From positions 1-20,539 of IMG/VR virus record IMGVR_UViG_3300036651_001490: a DNA stretch of 20,539 nt; one strand, written 5' to 3'. Each line of letters begins with the position of its first letter. Position 1 is the stretch's first letter. The DNA comes from a virus. Below are positions 1 to 6,021 of this stretch, piece after piece. The position numbers and the translations under genes were made by a program. The notes beneath the pieces are model-generated. The model was not told the DNA's origin, made no database searches, and saw only the letters and a program-made list of their open reading frames with translations.

Positions 1-388
1 GTTGCGACCACAGCGCGAGCCCGCTGGCGTGGATCTCTAACGCGGCGGCGTCGGTGTCGCGGGGCGGCCAGTCGTCGCTCCAAACCATCGGGACGCAGTC
101 GGCGAGGGTCGCGGTCGCCACGATGCACCCGAGCGGCGCGGGTGCCTGCCGGAAGGTCGGCGCGTCCTGCTCGACGATGATCCCCTCGTCGACGTCCCAT
201 TGCCACCACCAGCCGGTGCCGTATTCCTCGCCTGGTGTCGGCCTGCGTGCCGCGGCGTGGATGCCGATGCGCTGACCGATCAGCGACTTCGGCGCAGGCC
301 AGGACCGCGTCTCGATCGTCTTGACGCCGAGCGCGCACAGCGACGCCCACGGCTGCCACAGCGTCAACATCGGCAGGCCACCACTCAC
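1..388 (-). CDS. ASCH-domain protein (3' end cut by window edge)
   Basis: The frame is open from a GTG at 388 to the window edge, giving 129 residues without a stop. Residues 8-29 carry the N-terminal ASCH signature (LTLWQPWASLCALGVKTIET, then RSW), followed by GIHAAAR and a later CIVATATLADC strand, as in the ASCH/PUA-like fold. ASCH proteins bind RNA or modified nucleosides, and some are small amidohydrolases acting on acetylcytidine; which activity applies here cannot be read from the sequence. The GTG start is chosen because it overlaps the methyltransferase stop (GTGA) and has a strong GGAGGT Shine-Dalgarno 6 nt upstream. An internal ATG at 370 is the alternative. Placement directly after a cytosine methyltransferase suggests a role with modified bases, but that is inference. 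Confidence 0.85.
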   Translation of the reverse strand, partial: MSGGLPMLTLWQPWASLCALGVKTIETRSWPAPKSLIGQRIGIHAAARRPTPGEEYGTGWWWQWDVDEGIIVEQDAPTFRQAPAPLGCIVATATLADCVPMVWSDDWPPRDTDAAALEIHASGLALWSQ

Positions 389-1455
389 CGGGTCACCTCC
401 ACGGGGCGGTTGGCGCGGGTTAGGGCTTCTACGAGCGGCGGCGGGCAAGCGTTTCCAATTTGGCTGCAAACGCTGGTTTTGGTGCCGCGCCACCGGTAGT
501 CGGGCGGGAAGGCTTGGAGTGCGGCGAGCTCGTGGACCTCGAGCCGCACCGCGTTCTTCATCTGTGAGCCGGACTCGTTCGGGTCGTGGCGGCCGGGCGC
601 CATGATCCGTGGGTCGCACGCGACGGTCGTCGCTGGCCGCTCGAGGAACCATTGCCCACCGGACTTCGCGGTAAGCGCTGGTGCTGGCTCGTCTACCGGG
701 CGGGTTTGGGTGGTGCCGTCTTCGCGTTGGTCGCGGTTCGTGTGCAACGTCCACCCGTAGCCCTTGAGCCGCGGGATCGCGTCGGCCATCGGCACCCATC
801 GCTGCGTGAACAAACCCGCGTGTTCGGTGTGCGTCGGCGCCGGCCACACAATCCGGCCGCCGTCACGTCGCGCGATGATGATGGTGCGTTCCCGGTTCTG
901 CGGGACGCCCTGGTCTGCACAATCCAGTATCCGCCATTGGACGTCGTAGCCGAGGATGCGGAGCCGTCGCAGGATCGACCCGAAGTAGGCGTCATGCTTG
1001 GCGAACGTGAGCCCTTTGACGTTCTCGGTGATCACCACCGGCGGCAGCAGCTCCTTCACGGCGGCGAGGAGCCAGGGGAATCCGTCGCGGTCGTCGAACT
1101 CGCCTTCCTGGTCGCCGGCAGCGGAGAACGGCTGACACGGCGGCGACGCCCACATGAGCCACGGGAGAGACAGGGGCGCCCAGTCCTGGGCGGCCGGGTG
1201 CGACAGTTCACCGAGGCTCGCCGCTGCGTCCAGCGGGTCGGAGCCGACGGTGGCCGCACGCCCCTGCTCGATCAAGGTACCCAACGTCGACCAGTCGAAC
1301 GTCGACAGATCCACACGTAGCACCGGCCGCTCGTGGTTCGCGTCGTGCGTGTCCGCGGCGTCCGCCCACTTCTCGAGTGCGACAACGTCGTAGCCAGCGT
1401 CACGCAAACCGCATGACGCGCCACCCGCACCCGAGAACGCATCCACAGCCATCAC
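385..1455 (-). CDS. C5-cytosine DNA methyltransferase (Dcm family)
   Basis: The 356-residue protein would transfer a methyl group from SAM to cytosine C5. Motifs appear in order: motif I DAFSGAGGAS (5-14); motif IV SPPCQPFS (104-111) with catalytic Cys107; motif VI ENVKG (144-148); motif VIII QNRER (186-190); and motifs IX/X in the last 60 residues (LQAFPPDY, SQIGNACPPPL). The length is that of a normal single-domain enzyme. The roughly 80-residue stretch between motifs VIII and IX should hold target recognition. No cognate restriction nuclease is seen, so it is probably a solitary phage methylase, usually anti-restriction. The GTG at 1455 is immediately followed by an ATG at 1452; the GTG overlaps the upstream stop by 4 nt. 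Target sequence is unknown. Confidence 0.95.
   Translation of the reverse strand: MMAVDAFSGAGGASCGLRDAGYDVVALEKWADAADTHDANHERPVLRVDLSTFDWSTLGTLIEQGRAATVGSDPLDAAASLGELSHPAAQDWAPLSLPWLMWASPPCQPFSAAGDQEGEFDDRDGFPWLLAAVKELLPPVVITENVKGLTFAKHDAYFGSILRRLRILGYDVQWRILDCADQGVPQNRERTIIIARRDGGRIVWPAPTHTEHAGLFTQRWVPMADAIPRLKGYGWTLHTNRDQREDGTTQTRPVDEPAPALTAKSGGQWFLERPATTVACDPRIMAPGRHDPNESGSQMKNAVRLEVHELAALQAFPPDYRWRGTKTSVCSQIGNACPPPLVEALTRANRPVEVTR
395..400 (-). promoter_or_regulatory. Shine-Dalgarno deciding the ASCH gene start
   Basis: On the minus strand GGAGGT is followed by a 6-nt spacer and then GTG (388). It is among the strongest ribosome binding sites in the window. It lies inside the last codons of the methyltransferase gene and supports the GTG over the ATG at 370. 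Confidence 0.7.
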
Positions 1456-1655
1456 GGGAGTACCGGGCGGCCCAAGCCGCGCGACTCGAACGCGTCACCC
1501 AGGCGGACCCGCGCCACCGTATGCGCCTCATTCGCGGCAGCCAACGCCGCCTTCGACGCCGTGTACGCGGCGACCGCGTCCAGCAACTCCTGGTCGGCGC
1601 ACGGCAACGGGGCGTGGGTCACGACACTGCGATCATGCGGGTGCGCAGCCATCAT
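1452..1655 (-). CDS. small hypothetical protein, 67 aa
   Basis: I do not recognise this protein. It starts ATGATG at 1655, where ATGA overlaps the stop of the preceding gene, and its own stop overlaps the methyltransferase GTG by 4 nt. A helical middle (about residues 22-50: ELLDAVAAYTASKAALAAAN...) is rich in Ala, with little aromatic or Cys content, and suggests a helical hairpin or short coiled coil. The start region holds the repeated sequence TCATCGGACGCCT (plus strand), shared with two other junctions. The junction logic on both sides supports translation. Function is unknown. Confidence 0.65.
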   Translation of the reverse strand: MMAAHPHDRSVVTHAPLPCADQELLDAVAAYTASKAALAAANEAHTVARVRLGDAFESRGLGRPVLP

Positions 1656-1664
1656 CGGACGCCT
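1652..1664 (+). repeat. junction repeat TCATCGGACGCCT, copy 1
   Basis: The plus strand reads TCATCGGACGCCT; on the coding strand it is AGGCGTCCGATGA, combining an AGG Shine-Dalgarno, the last codons GVR of the upstream gene, its stop and the ATG of the 67-aa gene. Confidence 0.85.
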
Positions 1665-2077
1665 TCGACGTCGGAGCCGTCCCACTGCATCTGCCCCGGC
1701 TCGGCGTTCCCGTCGAGCGTCTTCCACTGGCCGTGGACCGAACACCCGCGGATGTGTGCCGTGTAACGGGGCTTGTCGGTCGAGTCGAACGCGGCGCCGC
1801 ACCGGCAGATGAACACATGCATGCCCGGTGTCCGATGCACCACCTCCGACGGCGGGGGTTCGATGTGGCCGACAACGCCGTGCTCGTCGAACAACGGCTT
1901 CGGTGGCGGGTTGTCGAACGGTGGGGGTTCGATGCCGAGGTCGCGGAACGCTTTCGCCGCCTGGACATACTTCGCGTACGACTCGACCTTCCCTTCCGGT
2001 AGCAGGACAGGCATCTCGACGTCCGCGTGGACAACCTCCACGACAACGCCGGGCGGGGCGAGCACATACCACGTCAC
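1652..2077 (-). CDS. hypothetical protein with C-terminal C2HC-type zinc motif, 141 aa
   Basis: The protein begins TWYVLAPPGVVVEVVHADVE, a small beta-rich module. A charged segment and a Pro-rich linker (PPPFDNPPPKPLFDE, about 51-65) follow. A compact zinc-finger-like segment comes next: FICRCGAAF (C91, C93), then H108, C112 and H115. This resembles a single C2HC/C2H2 finger that could bind DNA, RNA or protein. GTG at 2077 overlaps the RusA-like stop (GTGA) and is preceded by AAGGAG at good spacing. In-frame sequence continues upstream without a stop, but it lies opposite the RusA-like gene and reads as noise. It ends in GVR, as two other genes here do. Confidence 0.75.
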   Translation of the reverse strand: MTWYVLAPPGVVVEVVHADVEMPVLLPEGKVESYAKYVQAAKAFRDLGIEPPPFDNPPPKPLFDEHGVVGHIEPPPSEVVHRTPGMHVFICRCGAAFDSTDKPRYTAHIRGCSVHGQWKTLDGNAEPGQMQWDGSDVEGVR

Positions 2078-2439
2078 GACGACTCCTTCGAGGTCAACGA
2101 CACGACCACCAGGCCGTTCCCGATGTACAGAACCGGGTCGGCGACAGTCACATATTCGAACGTGTCGTCGGGCCAGCAGCCGGCGTCGACGAGGCCGTCG
2201 ATGATGGGTTTCATGGTCGCGATGTAGTTGTGTGGGTCGCGTCGGCGGACGGTCCGGCACGGGAATGTTGTCGTCACGGTCGACGGCGGCATCGCCCGTG
2301 CAGATGGCCCGCCGAGCTGGCACGCCGCGTAATACGCTGCGTTGCGCCACAACTTCACGGCCCGCGCCCGGTTCGACCAGTGCATCCTGTCGTTCAACGA
2401 CAGCAACCTGCACGGCGCCGCGAACGACAGGACGGTCAC
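2074..2439 (-). CDS. RusA-like Holliday junction resolvase
   Basis: The 121-residue size matches RusA-family endodeoxyribonucleases (about 120 aa). The family pattern is visible: an N-terminal strand with LNDRMHW; a basic RRRDPHN segment (about 65-71); KPIIDGLVDAG (77-87); and WPDD (89-92). These give the acidic cluster D68/D81/D91-92 expected to bind Mg2+. RusA enzymes cleave four-way junctions as homodimers, resolving recombination intermediates before packaging. The neighbouring RecT/exonuclease operon fits. GTG at 2439 overlaps the preceding stop by 4 nt; a weak GGGGC-type Shine-Dalgarno precedes it. I am fairly sure of the family and less sure of full activity, since the N-terminal part is divergent. 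Confidence 0.8.
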   Translation of the reverse strand: MTVLSFAAPCRLLSLNDRMHWSNRARAVKLWRNAAYYAACQLGGPSARAMPPSTVTTTFPCRTVRRRDPHNYIATMKPIIDGLVDAGCWPDDTFEYVTVADPVLYIGNGLVVVSLTSKESS

Positions 2440-2576
2440 GATGCCTGCCCCTCGGGGAGGGTGACCCAGCCGTCGCCGTCGCACGAATGGCAGAACGGAT
2501 CCCCTTTGACGGACACGAAGCGGAGCGAACCGCGGTCGCATCGGCGCGGGCACCGAACCCTCTCGGGGTCGTTCAT
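2436..2576 (-). CDS. small zinc-ribbon protein, 46 aa
   Basis: The protein has two cysteine knuckles, CPRRC (residues 9-13) and CHSC (29-32), about 16 residues apart, with the second followed by DGDGW. This is the layout of a minimal zinc ribbon. Such mini-proteins are common in actinophage early operons and usually have no known role. The ATG at 2576 sits in the ATGA overlap with the HNH gene stop, inside one copy of the repeated TCATCGGACGCCT sequence. Its stop overlaps the RusA-like GTG. An in-frame extension to 2816 exists but lies opposite the HNH gene and has shadow-type composition. Confidence 0.7.
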   Translation of the reverse strand: MNDPERVRCPRRCDRGSLRFVSVKGDPFCHSCDGDGWVTLPEGQAS

Positions 2577-2585
2577 CGGACGCCT
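2573..2585 (+). repeat. junction repeat TCATCGGACGCCT, copy 2
   Basis: Identical 13-mer at the HNH / 46-aa zinc-ribbon junction, again encoding GVR-stop and the overlapping ATG. Identity with copy 1 extends to 15 nt. Confidence 0.85.
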
Positions 2586-2860
2586 TCCCAGTGGTGGCGT
2601 AGCCAGCCGTGTTCGTACGACCGGGTCGGGTAGTGGTGAATCGTTTCGTGGCAAGGGGCGCATACCCACAGGAGGTTCCCTGGCTCGTCTCCGCCGCCCT
2701 GTGACCGGGGGACGATGTGGTGTGCGTGAGCGCCGCGGCGGGTGCAGCCCTCGGCGGCGTTCGCTTCGCACCGTTCGTCGGCACGCGACGCGATGAACTT
2801 GCGGACCTGCCACCACCCCGGCCGGACCCGGGGACGGGAACGCAACGGGGTGCGCTTCAC
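2573..2860 (-). CDS. HNH endonuclease, 95 aa
   Basis: This is a canonical small HNH fold: AHHIVPRSQGG (45-55) supplies the catalytic His pair (H47/H48), N62 lies in DEPGNLLWVC, and CAPCHETIHHY (67-77) supplies the final His. C31, C39, C67 and C70 are spaced to bind a structural zinc. The enzyme should make nicks or breaks in dsDNA with a divalent metal. Phage HNH genes often sit beside terminase, where they help cos cleavage. This one is instead in the early replication/recombination operon, so it may be a free-standing homing-type nuclease or a recombination factor. GTG at 2860 overlaps the preceding stop (GTGA). The N-terminus is Arg-rich. Confidence 0.9.
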   Translation of the reverse strand: MKRTPLRSRPRVRPGWWQVRKFIASRADERCEANAAEGCTRRGAHAHHIVPRSQGGGDEPGNLLWVCAPCHETIHHYPTRSYEHGWLRHHWEGVR

Positions 2861-3021
2861 GACAGCGCCTCGAGCAGCGTGTCGTGGGCTTCAGCGAGGA
2901 ACATCAATAGATCTTCGGTGTTCCGGGCACCCATGACGCGGGCGATCAGTTCGGCTTCGGTGCGGGCTTTGCCGATGTGGCGGGCCGCGGTGATGACGCT
3001 CTCCCGGTCGATGAGCGTCAT
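2857..3021 (-). CDS. small helical hypothetical protein, 54 aa
   Basis: The sequence begins MTLIDRESVITAARHIGKA and ends in an amphipathic helix (LLMFLAEAHDTLLEALS). Composition is protein-like (balanced charges, Leu/Ala helices) and unlike the Arg/Pro-rich shadow frames. The ATG at 3021 overlaps the preceding stop by 4 nt, and its TGA overlaps the HNH GTG by 4 nt, so it fills exactly the gap between them. I recognise no family. It may be a helical DNA-binding or adaptor protein; there is no evidence beyond fold prediction by eye. Confidence 0.7.
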   Translation of the reverse strand: MTLIDRESVITAARHIGKARTEAELIARVMGARNTEDLLMFLAEAHDTLLEALS

Positions 3022-3302
3022 GCGAGGTCTGCCCGTTCACGCGGCTCGGCGAGCTCGAACGGCACTTCGTCGTCGTCGCGTTCACCGAGGATTCGGTGAA
3101 GGAGCGCCCGGCCTTCCGACGTGATGTGTGTGAACGTCCCCTCGGTTGTCCCGCAGTGCGGGCAGAGGACTTCCCACGCCTTCACCGGGACGCCGTGATC
3201 GGCGCCGATGATCCGACGGTCGGTGTGGTCATGGCGCGAGCAGCGCGGGCAGCCACGATGGCCGTTGAGGTGGTCGTGGTCCTTCGCGTCGATGCGGATC
3301 AT
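3018..3302 (-). CDS. zinc-ribbon protein, 94 aa
   Basis: The N-terminal half carries two knuckles, CPRC (18-21) in a His-rich context and CPHC about 30 residues later (VLCPHCGTTEG), the classic two-knuckle zinc-ribbon spacing. The C-terminal third is acidic (ERDDDEVPFELAEPRER). Zinc ribbons of this kind bind nucleic acid or transcription/replication proteins; no specific partner can be named. The ATG at 3302 lies in the ATGA overlap with the replication gene stop, inside a copy of the TCATCGGACGCCT junction sequence. It is translated directly after the initiator and before the 54-aa gene. Confidence 0.75.
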   Translation of the reverse strand: MIRIDAKDHDHLNGHRGCPRCSRHDHTDRRIIGADHGVPVKAWEVLCPHCGTTEGTFTHITSEGRALLHRILGERDDDEVPFELAEPRERADLA

Positions 3303-3311
3303 CGGACGCCT
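3299..3311 (+). repeat. junction repeat TCATCGGACGCCT, copy 3
   Basis: Identical 13-mer at the initiator / 94-aa zinc-ribbon junction, with the same GVR-stop and overlapping ATG. Confidence 0.85.
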
Positions 3312-4168
3312 CGGATCGCGGCGATGCGGGCGGCGCCTTCGGCCATCGGCAACGCGTCGGGGACGTCGATGGGTTGCCATTCGGCTAGGCCGAACTCGGG
3401 GCCGTCGAGTTCCGTCAGGGGTTCGACGGTGGGGATTTCTGTCCACCGCTCGTGGCGGAGCCAGCGGACTGCGTCCTCGGGGTAGCGGCCGTTCGGGCCT
3501 GTCGATGTGGCGACGTGGGCGGGGAGCGCGGCCATTGCGGCGTCGCGTTTGGCCTGGCTGAGCCGGCGCCAGACGGTCTGTGCGTCCTTCTTCGAGCCTT
3601 TCGACCCGTTGCGTGCCGGGTACTGCCGCCAGAACGGGTCGAAGCGGTCATCGCAGTCGACGGCAGTCGACGAAGCGTTTTCGGTTAGAGGTACCGGAGG
3701 TACCGAAGGGATAGGGATAGGGATAGGGATAAGGGCATCCTGAGGCATATGCGTTTCGCATCCGTTCGCACTGCTCGTCGCATCGTCATCGGATGCGTTC
3801 GCAATGCAAATCGCATCGTCATCGGACTGCGGTGCGGGTACGTCACGTCTGCCCCACCGCGCTTCGGCTGCCTTGCGTCCCGCTTCCGAACGCGACTTCT
3901 GAGGACGGTTCCAATCCGCGTAGTCGTGCACCCGGTAGTCGTCGTCGCCGACGTCTTCCCACAGACCGACCAACACCAGCCGCTCCGCAAGATGCGCCGG
4001 CCGCGGCCGATCCGACAAACGACCAATCTGCGCCTTCGGGATCACCCCGTCGGTGCCGTACCGGCGGCAGTAGCCGAGCCCGCAGACGAACAACCACGCC
4101 GCGTCGCCCCCGGCGCGTGCGACCTTCGGATGGTCGAAGAACCCGTCGTCCAAGTACACCCAGCTCAC
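3299..4168 (-). CDS. phage replication-initiator-like protein, 289 aa
   Basis: Residues 1-90 resemble the winged-helix N-terminal domain of phage replication proteins: WVYLDDGFFDHPKVARAG, then WLFVCGLGYCRRYGTDG, then a predicted helix-turn-helix around RLSDRP. A basic segment (KSRSEAGRKAAEARWG, 91-106) follows. The linker (about 110-175) is acidic and repetitive, with SDDDAICIANA next to SDDDATSSANG and an Ile-Pro repeat at 147-154. The C-terminal domain (176-245, FDPFWRQYPARNG...WLRHERW) matches the 'FW..YP...A...W' region seen in phage primosome and DnaD-like proteins. The role inferred is origin binding and helicase loading. GTG at 4168 has AGGAG upstream and a GTGA overlap. The linker DNA contains iteron-like repeats, described separately. 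Confidence 0.75.
   Translation of the reverse strand: MSWVYLDDGFFDHPKVARAGGDAAWLFVCGLGYCRRYGTDGVIPKAQIGRLSDRPRPAHLAERLVLVGLWEDVGDDDYRVHDYADWNRPQKSRSEAGRKAAEARWGRRDVPAPQSDDDAICIANASDDDATSSANGCETHMPQDALIPIPIPIPSVPPVPLTENASSTAVDCDDRFDPFWRQYPARNGSKGSKKDAQTVWRRLSQAKRDAAMAALPAHVATSTGPNGRYPEDAVRWLRHERWTEIPTVEPLTELDGPEFGLAEWQPIDVPDALPMAEGAARIAAIRGVR
3708..3731 (+). repeat. GGGATA hexamer x4 inside the replication gene
   Basis: Four perfect tandem copies of GGGATA (TATCCC on the coding strand, encoding Ile-Pro repeats), followed by AGGG. The tract lies in the disordered linker of the initiator-like gene, close to the 33-bp repeats. Confidence 0.9.
3764..3829 (+). repeat. 33-bp tandem iteron-like repeat, two copies
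   Basis: Copy 1 is 3764-3796 and copy 2 is 3797-3829. Each starts GTTCGCA, then a variable 7-nt block (with TGC conserved), then an identical 16-mer TCGCATCGTCATCGGA. A degenerate partial copy (TTCGCATCC) precedes at 3755-3763. The coding strand gives the 11-residue repeats SDDDAICIANA and SDDDATSSANG. The position within a replication initiator gene recalls the origin iterons inside lambda O. Confidence 0.85.
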
Positions 4169-4323
4169 TTCGCGCGCTCCTGCTCGAAGCGGGCGACGTC
4201 ACGCAACGCGGCGCCCATGTCCCGGTACCCCTCGGCGATCTTCTCGCCGGTCGCCGCGTCGCGTATGTCCCACTCCCATGTGTATGGGGCCACGTAGTGC
4301 TTCTCGATCGTGTACCGGCTCAT
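4165..4323 (-). CDS. small hypothetical protein, 52 aa
   Basis: The sequence begins MSRYTIEKHYVAPYTWEWDI and continues with a beta-hairpin-like stretch (RDAATGEKIAEGYRDMG) and a C-terminal charged helix (RDVARFEQERAK). It looks like a compact alpha/beta mini-protein with aromatic residues spaced as in beta strands. The ATG at 4323 overlaps the preceding stop by 4 nt and has a GCAGG Shine-Dalgarno. Its stop overlaps the initiator GTG. I recognise no family. Confidence 0.75.
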   Translation of the reverse strand: MSRYTIEKHYVAPYTWEWDIRDAATGEKIAEGYRDMGAALRDVARFEQERAK

Positions 4324-4694
4324 CGGGACCTGCCGTAGACGCCGTGGCCGGCCTGGTCGGCCACGAGTTTCACCAACGACTGCGCCCCGGACAGCTGCCC
4401 GAGGACCAACTCCTTCTTCGCTTGGAACGTCTTCACGTCCGCTCGGGCCAACAGGAGGTCGTTGAGCTCGTTGATCGCCTCGTACTCGGCGAGTTTCTCG
4501 GCGGTGCGTTCAGCGGTCTTGTCTGAGCCCATGCGGCGGCGTTGGAACGCGGCGCCGGACTTGCGTTTGTAGGCGACTTCGGCGGCGGCTTCGGTGTGGA
4601 GCGCGGTGGCGAGGTCGGCGATGAGGGTGTCCATCTGCTGGGTGGCGTGGACGATGACGCGTTCGACGTCATGCGGGGAGACGGGGTCGCTCAC
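4320..4694 (-). CDS. hypothetical coiled-coil protein next to RecT, 124 aa
   Basis: The protein is largely helical and charged. Its first helix (HDVERVIVHATQQMDTLIADLATALH) is followed by a basic patch (AYKRKSGAAFQRRRMGSDKT) and a second long helix (KTAERTAEKLAEYEAINELNDLLLARAD) with coiled-coil character. GTG at 4694 overlaps the RecT stop (GTGA), and its TGA overlaps the 52-aa gene ATG. The position immediately downstream of RecT suggests an accessory recombination or DNA-binding factor, by association only. I know of no enzymatic motif here. Confidence 0.75.
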   Translation of the reverse strand: MSDPVSPHDVERVIVHATQQMDTLIADLATALHTEAAAEVAYKRKSGAAFQRRRMGSDKTAERTAEKLAEYEAINELNDLLLARADVKTFQAKKELVLGQLSGAQSLVKLVADQAGHGVYGRSR

Positions 4695-5782
4695 GAGGTG
4701 CCGCGTGCCGTGTCCATCGCGTCGGCTAGGGGCCCGAGCGCAGTTTTCGATTTGCCGGTGGGTGCTTTCACGCCGAATAGGTCGGCGAGGGCCTGTAACT
4801 GCGGGGCCGAGCAGGTGGCGAGGTAGTCGGCCGAGGCGACGTCGTCGGGGAGGGCTTCCCATGTGTCGCCCGCGTCGTCGCCGGACGGCGCGGGCGGAGA
4901 CGCCGTAACGGCGTCACTGACGCCCGCCGCTGCCTCACGGTCAGCGGCGTCTCCGCCCGTCACCTCTTGGAGTTCGGGCACGTCGATCGCGTCGTCGTAG
5001 TCCCGTTCCTCGTCGAGCGTGTCGACGCTGTAGTCGGTGCGGACCGTCTCGTCCCGGTTGAAGGCTTGGGCCATCTCCGTCGACAGCGGCAGGTATGGGG
5101 CCATCGCCCGGATCACGGTCTTGCGGGCCATCGCGTCGAAGTCGTCGTGCCACGGCCCGGACGGCTTGTCGGGGTTGTACGACTTCGACCGGTCCCGAAT
5201 CCGGGTGATGTCTTCCATCGGCATGACGAGGAAGTAGAAGCCGCCGTCGTGGAAGTGCGCGACGCCGTACGACGCGACGGCTTGGCCGCGGTCCCGTAAC
5301 GTCGGCGTGTGCCGCAAGACCGGGGAGAGGCCGTAGCTGTACTCGAAGTCGTCGTGCTCGAACACGGTGCGCGCTTCGATCGACTTGATGTTTCCTGACC
5401 GGCGGGCCAGCTCGAGGATCCCCTTGTAGCCGATGACGAACTGGGCTTCGTTCCACTTGCGCCACTCGCCGTCGACCTTCGCGTTGCGTGTGAACGGGAC
5501 GAGGTAGGCGTGGCCGAGGGGGCCGAGTTCCAACCCGAGTTGTGCGCACGTCATGAGTGCGCCGAGGAGTGATTCCTGGGTGCACGCGGCGAGTTTCGGG
5601 TTGGTGCGGATCGTCGTCAACGCGAGACGGGCGAGCCGGTCCGGTGTCATGTTCGCCGCGGCCGGCAGGGCGCGTTGCAACTGCGGGGTCTGCTCCTCGA
5701 TGAGTTGCATGATCGTCTTGCGTTTCGGGGCGCCGTCGGGGTTGGCGCGTTCGATCGCTTGGCTCAAGCGTTCAGTGCTCAC
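4691..5782 (-). CDS. recT: RecT-family single-strand annealing protein
   Basis: This 363-residue RecT/Red-beta-type annealase pairs complementary single strands generated by the partner exonuclease. The RecT core spans about residues 22-270. Recognisable blocks are TIMQLIEEQTPQLQRALP; the segment ALTTIRTNPKLAACTQESLLGA; LGLELGPLGHAYLVPF; QFVIGYKGILELARRSG; and the C-terminal AMARKTVIRAMAPYLPLS. After about 275 the chain becomes acidic and Ala/Pro-rich, then ends in a short helical SAP-like segment (YLATCSAPQLQALADLFGV), an unusually long tail for RecT. GTG at 5782 is chosen because it overlaps the preceding stop (GTGA); farther upstream sequence in frame is shadow of the previous two genes. 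One small zinc-ribbon gene separates it from the exonuclease. Confidence 0.95.
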   Translation of the reverse strand: MSTERLSQAIERANPDGAPKRKTIMQLIEEQTPQLQRALPAAANMTPDRLARLALTTIRTNPKLAACTQESLLGALMTCAQLGLELGPLGHAYLVPFTRNAKVDGEWRKWNEAQFVIGYKGILELARRSGNIKSIEARTVFEHDDFEYSYGLSPVLRHTPTLRDRGQAVASYGVAHFHDGGFYFLVMPMEDITRIRDRSKSYNPDKPSGPWHDDFDAMARKTVIRAMAPYLPLSTEMAQAFNRDETVRTDYSVDTLDEERDYDDAIDVPELQEVTGGDAADREAAAGVSDAVTASPPAPSGDDAGDTWEALPDDVASADYLATCSAPQLQALADLFGVKAPTGKSKTALGPLADAMDTARGTS

Positions 5783-6021
5783 GACTTGATGCCGATCCAA
5801 TGGTTCGTGTCGGCAAGGCAGGCGGGGCAAAGGTCGGCGGTGACGACCATGTTCGACATGCGGCCGAACTCGTACGGGAACGTCTCCACCCGGCCCCATC
5901 CGACCCAGCACGTCGGCCCCTGCACCGGTGTCCCGTCGTCGACGATGACCTGCTCGTCGTGCGTGTCGCAGCGGTCGCAGCGGATCGACACGGTGTAGGT
6001 GTGGGTGTTGGCTTGCATCAC
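5779..6021 (-). CDS. zinc-ribbon protein between exonuclease and RecT, 80 aa
   Basis: Two cysteine knuckles, CDRC (residues 15-18) and CPAC near the C-terminus (LCPACLADTNHW), flank a beta-rich middle (VIVDDGTPV, GRVETFPYEF). That is a knuckle-strands-knuckle layout typical of zinc beta-ribbons. The start is GTGATG at 6021/6018; the GTG overlaps the exonuclease stop by 4 nt. Its stop overlaps the RecT GTG, so all three should be made together. The consistent location between a nuclease and its annealase hints at a coupling factor, but no biochemical role can be read from the sequence. Confidence 0.75.
   Translation of the reverse strand: MMQANTHTYTVSIRCDRCDTHDEQVIVDDGTPVQGPTCWVGWGRVETFPYEFGRMSNMVVTADLCPACLADTNHWIGIKS

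Noticed and set aside
3708-3830. CRISPR-like array in the replication gene
   Set aside because: The repeats are directly tandem without unique spacers, and the region is coding; iteron-like is the better reading.
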